Position numbers and translations under genes: made by a program
In this document: piece after piece, positions 60,591 through 64,000 of the stretch
How positions within the stretch are numbered: position 1 is the first letter of the stretch
Layout: every line of letters starts with the position of its first letter
Source: Tethya wilhelma
Lineage: Eukaryota; Porifera; Demospongiae; Tethyida; Tethyidae
Direction of reading: 5' to 3'
Assembly: GCA_964030475.1 (NCBI GenBank)
Contig: CAXIPT010000010.1
Location: 2,020,813 to 2,084,812, forward strand
DNA length: 64,000 nucleotides
Notes under the pieces: model-generated
Told to the model about the DNA's origin: nothing
Database searches by the model: none
Seen by the model: only the letters and a program-made list of their open reading frames with translations

Positions 60591-62346
60591 ACGTGCATCT
60601 ATGCTTGATGGCTGCTACATATGTATGCATAAATTTAATCACTTGAAAGTACAATTATAATATAAGCATTGTCTCCATTGTGTGTGTATAAATAGTTACT
60701 ACAATTCGTGAGTAAATGGTCACAACTTAAGTTATCTTTCCTCTCAAACTAGACCCATCTAGCCTCGTACCCAGGCCACTCCCTCTTTTTAGTGGCCTGG
60801 GTACGAGGTGATGAAGACTCACCTATATTGATGGCCCATCCTTGTTCCTTGGCTAGTTTGCCCGCCATGACAGTTCCTCCAGTCTGGTAGCGAAATGGTC
60901 TCAACATTCTGTTCTGGACCAGAGAGTTTGGCAGCAAGGCAACTGGAGGTACTTCCACAACCATGGCAACATTGTAGGATCGCTAAATGGAGAGAGAGAA
61001 AAAATAACGTAGATATATACTGTATATATTTATATGCAGCAAAGCACTGACTGTGACAAAGAATATGTATTAACTACTTTAAATTAGTCTTTGCTATTAG
61101 AAATAAAATAATCAAATATAATTTTTTGTTGGTTGTTATAAGCAATAGTGATGGAACTGAACAGCTAGGGTTTAGCATGTGTTTTGGTCAAGCTGTTCAC
61201 TGGAGAATGCATGCTCTACACATGTGATCTAGGCATGTTGTGGTGAAGATGACTAGTTCAAGAGAGACAGACAACTAGTCTAGCTGATGTGTGGGTGGAT
61301 GTGTGAGTATGTGTGAAAGAGAGAGAGATGGCAGCTTTTGAAAAGGTTGAAGATTGCACCATTTAAGGCCAACAGATCTGATCCTGCAGCCATGCACCAA
61401 GCAAGCAGTAACCAAGCAGTAACTGAATCACATGACACATGCAATAAACATGCATGTATGTCATAATCACACCAAATCTGAGGCTACAATTGAAAACAGA
61501 TTGATTCAAAAACAAAAGCACAGCATAGCTACACACTTGGTGTGTAATTACTAAGGGTGAAATTTCTTATTGTAATTTCTAGGAATAGCAAAATCACTTT
61601 TTATGTTTCTGTCCCACGAAGATTATATGTGCAGCTAAAAAAATTGACAAACTCTCTCCTACAACAATTGAACATTAAATCTTGATGGTGTGATCGAAAG
61701 ACAATTATTAATTTTACTGATTCTTACGGTGAGTTTTTCGAGGTAGTTTTCAGTGTGTGTGACTAGCAGCTCATTTCGCTTGATCTCGTGAGGTTGGACG
61801 ATAGATTTGTCATCCTTCAACATCCCATCGTCTGCAGGTGTGTGTGTGTGTGTGTGTGTGTGACATGTACAGATCATAGAACTTTGTACCCTGTGAACTC
61901 TCAGCCTCAGGAACTTAATCAAAGCTAGAATCATTGAATCATTATGACAAAGCTTTTGTTGATATCTTGATATTAAATATTAAATTTGTTTACAGGTAAG
62001 CTTACCCATACTGTGCCAATGTCCATTTCGCTATACCGATCACACACAAATATACACCACAGACTATAAACTCACCGACTAGAAACTGGAATATCTTTCC
62101 CCACTTTCCGCTGTCAAATGGATGAACTTTCTCCAGACCGAGAAAGCCTATGTTGTAGACTGGAGCGTACAGAATGGGCCACTGGCCTTTCTGAAGCTTG
62201 GCTAGTCTATAGAGACGCGGCTCACCGCCTTGTTCTTCTTCTTCTGGCTCCACCGATTGAGAGTTACCCATGGCGAAAGCTACCGAGCTAGCAAGTCCAA
62301 CACTGACACGCCCATTAGGCTTGAGCTGGTAAAGGGTCGTCAGCAT
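58630..62346 (-). CDS. HDAC11: HDAC11-type deacetylase, paralogue A, ten exons
   Basis: Exons 62076-62346, 61728-61831, 60823-60982, 60447-60523, 60178-60337, 59961-60030, 59480-59588, 59332-59418, 59019-59127 and 58630-58844 give 453 residues (human HDAC11: 347). The start M-L-T-T-L-Y-Q-L parallels human HDAC11, followed by a 35-residue insert. Catalytic parts are intact: F-H-H (182-184), zinc ligands in D-F-D-A-H (222, 224) and G-T-D (302), and the transition-state Tyr in S-G-G-Y-Q (345). HDAC11 removes long-chain acyl groups from lysines. The tail beyond residue 382 is acidic with S-G-Q-D repeats and unlike human HDAC11. The exon 9 donor is uncertain: a GT within the following GT repeat is an alternative but would need a non-CAG acceptor to avoid a stop. 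Confidence 0.88.
58903..58982. repeat. (CA)n tract next to HDAC11-A exon 9
   Basis: On the coding strand a (GT)n repeat with two TATG interruptions, abutting the coding sequence of exon 9. Confidence 0.8.
59690..59945. repeat. Interspersed repeat, family E
   Basis: Lies in HDAC11-A intron 6, in reverse orientation to the 11281-11540 copy, with the same middle part and ends. Confidence 0.7.
60034..60124. repeat. (CA)n tract with one N in HDAC11-A intron 5
   Basis: On the coding strand it is a GT tract ending at the exon 6 acceptor region. The N is at 60086. Confidence 0.8.
60527..60586. repeat. (GA)n tract at HDAC11-A exon 4 acceptor
   Basis: On the coding strand about 29 CT units end in the TAG acceptor. 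The paralogue has the same arrangement at 63920-64000. Confidence 0.9.
61010..61680. other. HDAC11-A intron 2, no other feature
   Basis: Unique sequence between exons 2 and 3; no repeat family or exon recognised. Confidence 0.5.
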
Positions 62347-62463
62347 TGTTTACTTAAAATCGTCGCGTAAAAATTTTAGCAAACAAAATTTGACCTTTAC
62401 CTCAAGTAGTTTGAAGAAATGTAGTGAATGGAATGGAGAATAACAAAACGGAATAGTGAAATT

Positions 62464-63916
62464 TTATGCTCTGAGTGATGTTCCTTCTATTCTGAGTTCA
62501 GAGTTCAAATGGGGGTCAGAATCCGATTCTGGAGACACTGAAGATGATGAACTGAGCAGCTCCAATCTTTGAAGATTGAGAATGGAATCTGCAATTACTC
62601 TAGAATTACTCCTCTAACAGACCACCGACAAAAGACAGATAGAAAATAGAAACAAAAGCAAAAAAAAAAGGTTATATGGTAAATTGTGAATGTATGCTGT
62701 GCGCTTATAAGAGAAAGCTTGTAGCTGTGTGCATACCTGGAATCCTCCAGAGGTTAGCATTAAAATGGGTATGTTTCGAATCTTGCGCACTTCTTCAAAC
62801 ACCAGCCTGTCTCTTTCAATAATACCCTTGAGTCAGTGAGGTGTGTGCAGCCATGCAGTGGGAAGACATGCACAGTCATTCATGAAAGTCTTATCTTTTC
62901 AAACAATCCCAAACCTAAAGGAACCCTCCCAATGCCTGCTCAGGCAAGTATCTAATGAATGGGCAAAAGGCCTAGCCACTCACTAGGTGTCTAGCCTTGA
63001 GAACTAGGACTCACATTTTGCTTTGTTGTTGTTGTTGTTGTTTATTTATTTATTCATTTCGCTTGCTTGTTTATTTGATTGTTTGTTTGCATGTATGTTT
63101 GTTTGTTTTGCTCACTTACTTCTGGAGTGATGTCCATTTCCCCAAGGTGGTCTCCAATTAGAACATCAGTACCGGCATTATACACTATCATATCTGCACT
63201 GAATTCATCCAGCGCTTTTGGTAGCTCCCTGCATGCAGATAAAGATCGATAAAATGTATAATTTCAAATTGTAGCTATATATTGCACGACATGTCGACTT
63301 ACGATCGAATGTGCCTCAGATATTCTTCATCTTTTGTGTGTTTGTCGAGCTCAATAGCTCTCTTAATAGCAGCTGTCAGGAGAGAGAAAGAGAGAGAGAG
63401 TTAACTTTATAATTCTTCATTGCATTAGTTATTGGTTGATTCATCTCGGAACCAAATTTTGCATCCATCTTATCTCATATTTTCTATGTAAAACACGAAA
63501 CTGATACAGACAAATTAATTACCAGGAGTCAGGATAAATTACCCATGTACATATTATACATTTTAAAAGCTCACCTACATACATACATACATACATAATG
63601 TCATACATTTAGCTTCCTTGTCGTTAGGGTAGATCCATTTGTTGTACATGTCCATGATGTAGACACGGTCATCATTCATGAAGTCTCTTTCATGACCGTT
63701 GCCTTGGTGAGCATCAAAATCAACTATCAGCACTTTACGGATGCCTTCCAGATGCTGGAACATGAACTGTTGGTGTGTGTGTTTGTGTGTGTGTGTGAGA
63801 GAGAGAGAGTTTCTTCTTGTCTATATGACATGTAGCTACCTTGACTGTGAGTGTGATGTCAGCATAGGCACAGAAGCCTCCTCCTTCATCACTAGAACAA
63901 TGGTGGAACCCTCCAC
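62464..63916 (-). CDS. HDAC11-type paralogue B, 3' part (truncated by window edge)
   Basis: Six exons are visible: 63840-63916, 63607-63766, 63303-63372, 63120-63228, 62737-62826 and 62464-62613, corresponding to exons 4-9 of paralogue A with identical phases. The first three exons lie beyond the right edge. Zinc-binding F-H-H, D-F-D-A-H and G-T-D motifs are kept, but the catalytic Tyr is replaced: T-S-G-G-F-Q instead of T-S-G-G-Y-Q. The protein ends 50 codons after that exon without the S-G-Q-D tail of A. Loss of the Tyr hydroxyl strongly reduces activity in zinc HDACs, so B may be a low-activity or binding-only form. About 0.1 kb separates it from paralogue A, so the two are a tandem duplication. 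Confidence 0.9.
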
Positions 63917-63918
63917 CT

Positions 63919-63919
<1 letters not shown>

Positions 63920-64000
<81 letters not shown>
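63920..64000. repeat. (GA)n tract at HDAC11-B exon 4 acceptor
   Basis: On the coding strand a (CT)n tract that leads into the TTTAG acceptor and continues beyond the window. Confidence 0.9.

Overview
The window is animal nuclear DNA: AT-leaning, with GT-AG introns, abundant (CT)n, (CA)n and (GT)n microsatellites, and orthologues of metazoan genes (TUSC2, SART3, HDAC11, TRDMT1/DNMT2). A multi-membrane-span protein with an N-R-T-G-x-x-C-G-x-C ectodomain, a type I recall as expanded in demosponges, together with divergent DEG/ENaC channels, suggests a sponge or another early-branching animal. That assignment is inference. Exon models were built by hand from splice sites; in each complete model the exon lengths add up to an open frame.

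Layout. 1-8.5 kb: repeats, the first exon of a C1-domain (DAG/phorbol-ester-type) gene (-), and a complete three-exon TUSC2 (-). 8.7-13.9 kb: an 11-exon secreted beta-propeller-like protein (+). 14.7-16.6 kb: an intronless membrane-anchored protein joining a pesticin/T4-lysozyme-like domain to a vWA domain (-). 17.5-28.3 kb: a 19-exon SART3 (-), whose first intron contains an intronless multi-TM gene and an inverted, broken copy of it. 28.5-37.6 kb: a ten-exon VPS9-domain (Rab GEF-type) gene (+) with peptidoglycan-binding-like C-terminal repeats; one of its introns holds an antisense metallothionein gene with a TATA box and a cluster of metal-response-element cores. 37.1-45.6 kb: a tandem segmental duplication carrying the VPS9 gene's last exon and DEG/ENaC genes, of which only one is intact. 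45.8-47.3 kb: intronless TRDMT1-like tRNA methyltransferase (-). 47.5-58.4 kb: four tandem type I membrane-protein genes (+) of unknown function, sharing an upstream TGCTGAC..GCA motif; two end in a basic D-Y-R-P-L tail. 58.6-64 kb: two tandem HDAC11 paralogues (-); the second runs off the right edge and has Phe in place of the catalytic Tyr.

Three gene pairs are head to head with only 148-222 bp between start codons. Introns carry several families of short foldback (MITE-like) elements, and microsatellites repeatedly sit at intron 3' ends as polypyrimidine tracts. The best candidates for undescribed biology are the type I membrane-protein cluster, the pesticin-vWA fusion, the metallothionein nested in the VPS9 gene, and the Tyr-to-Phe HDAC11 paralogue.
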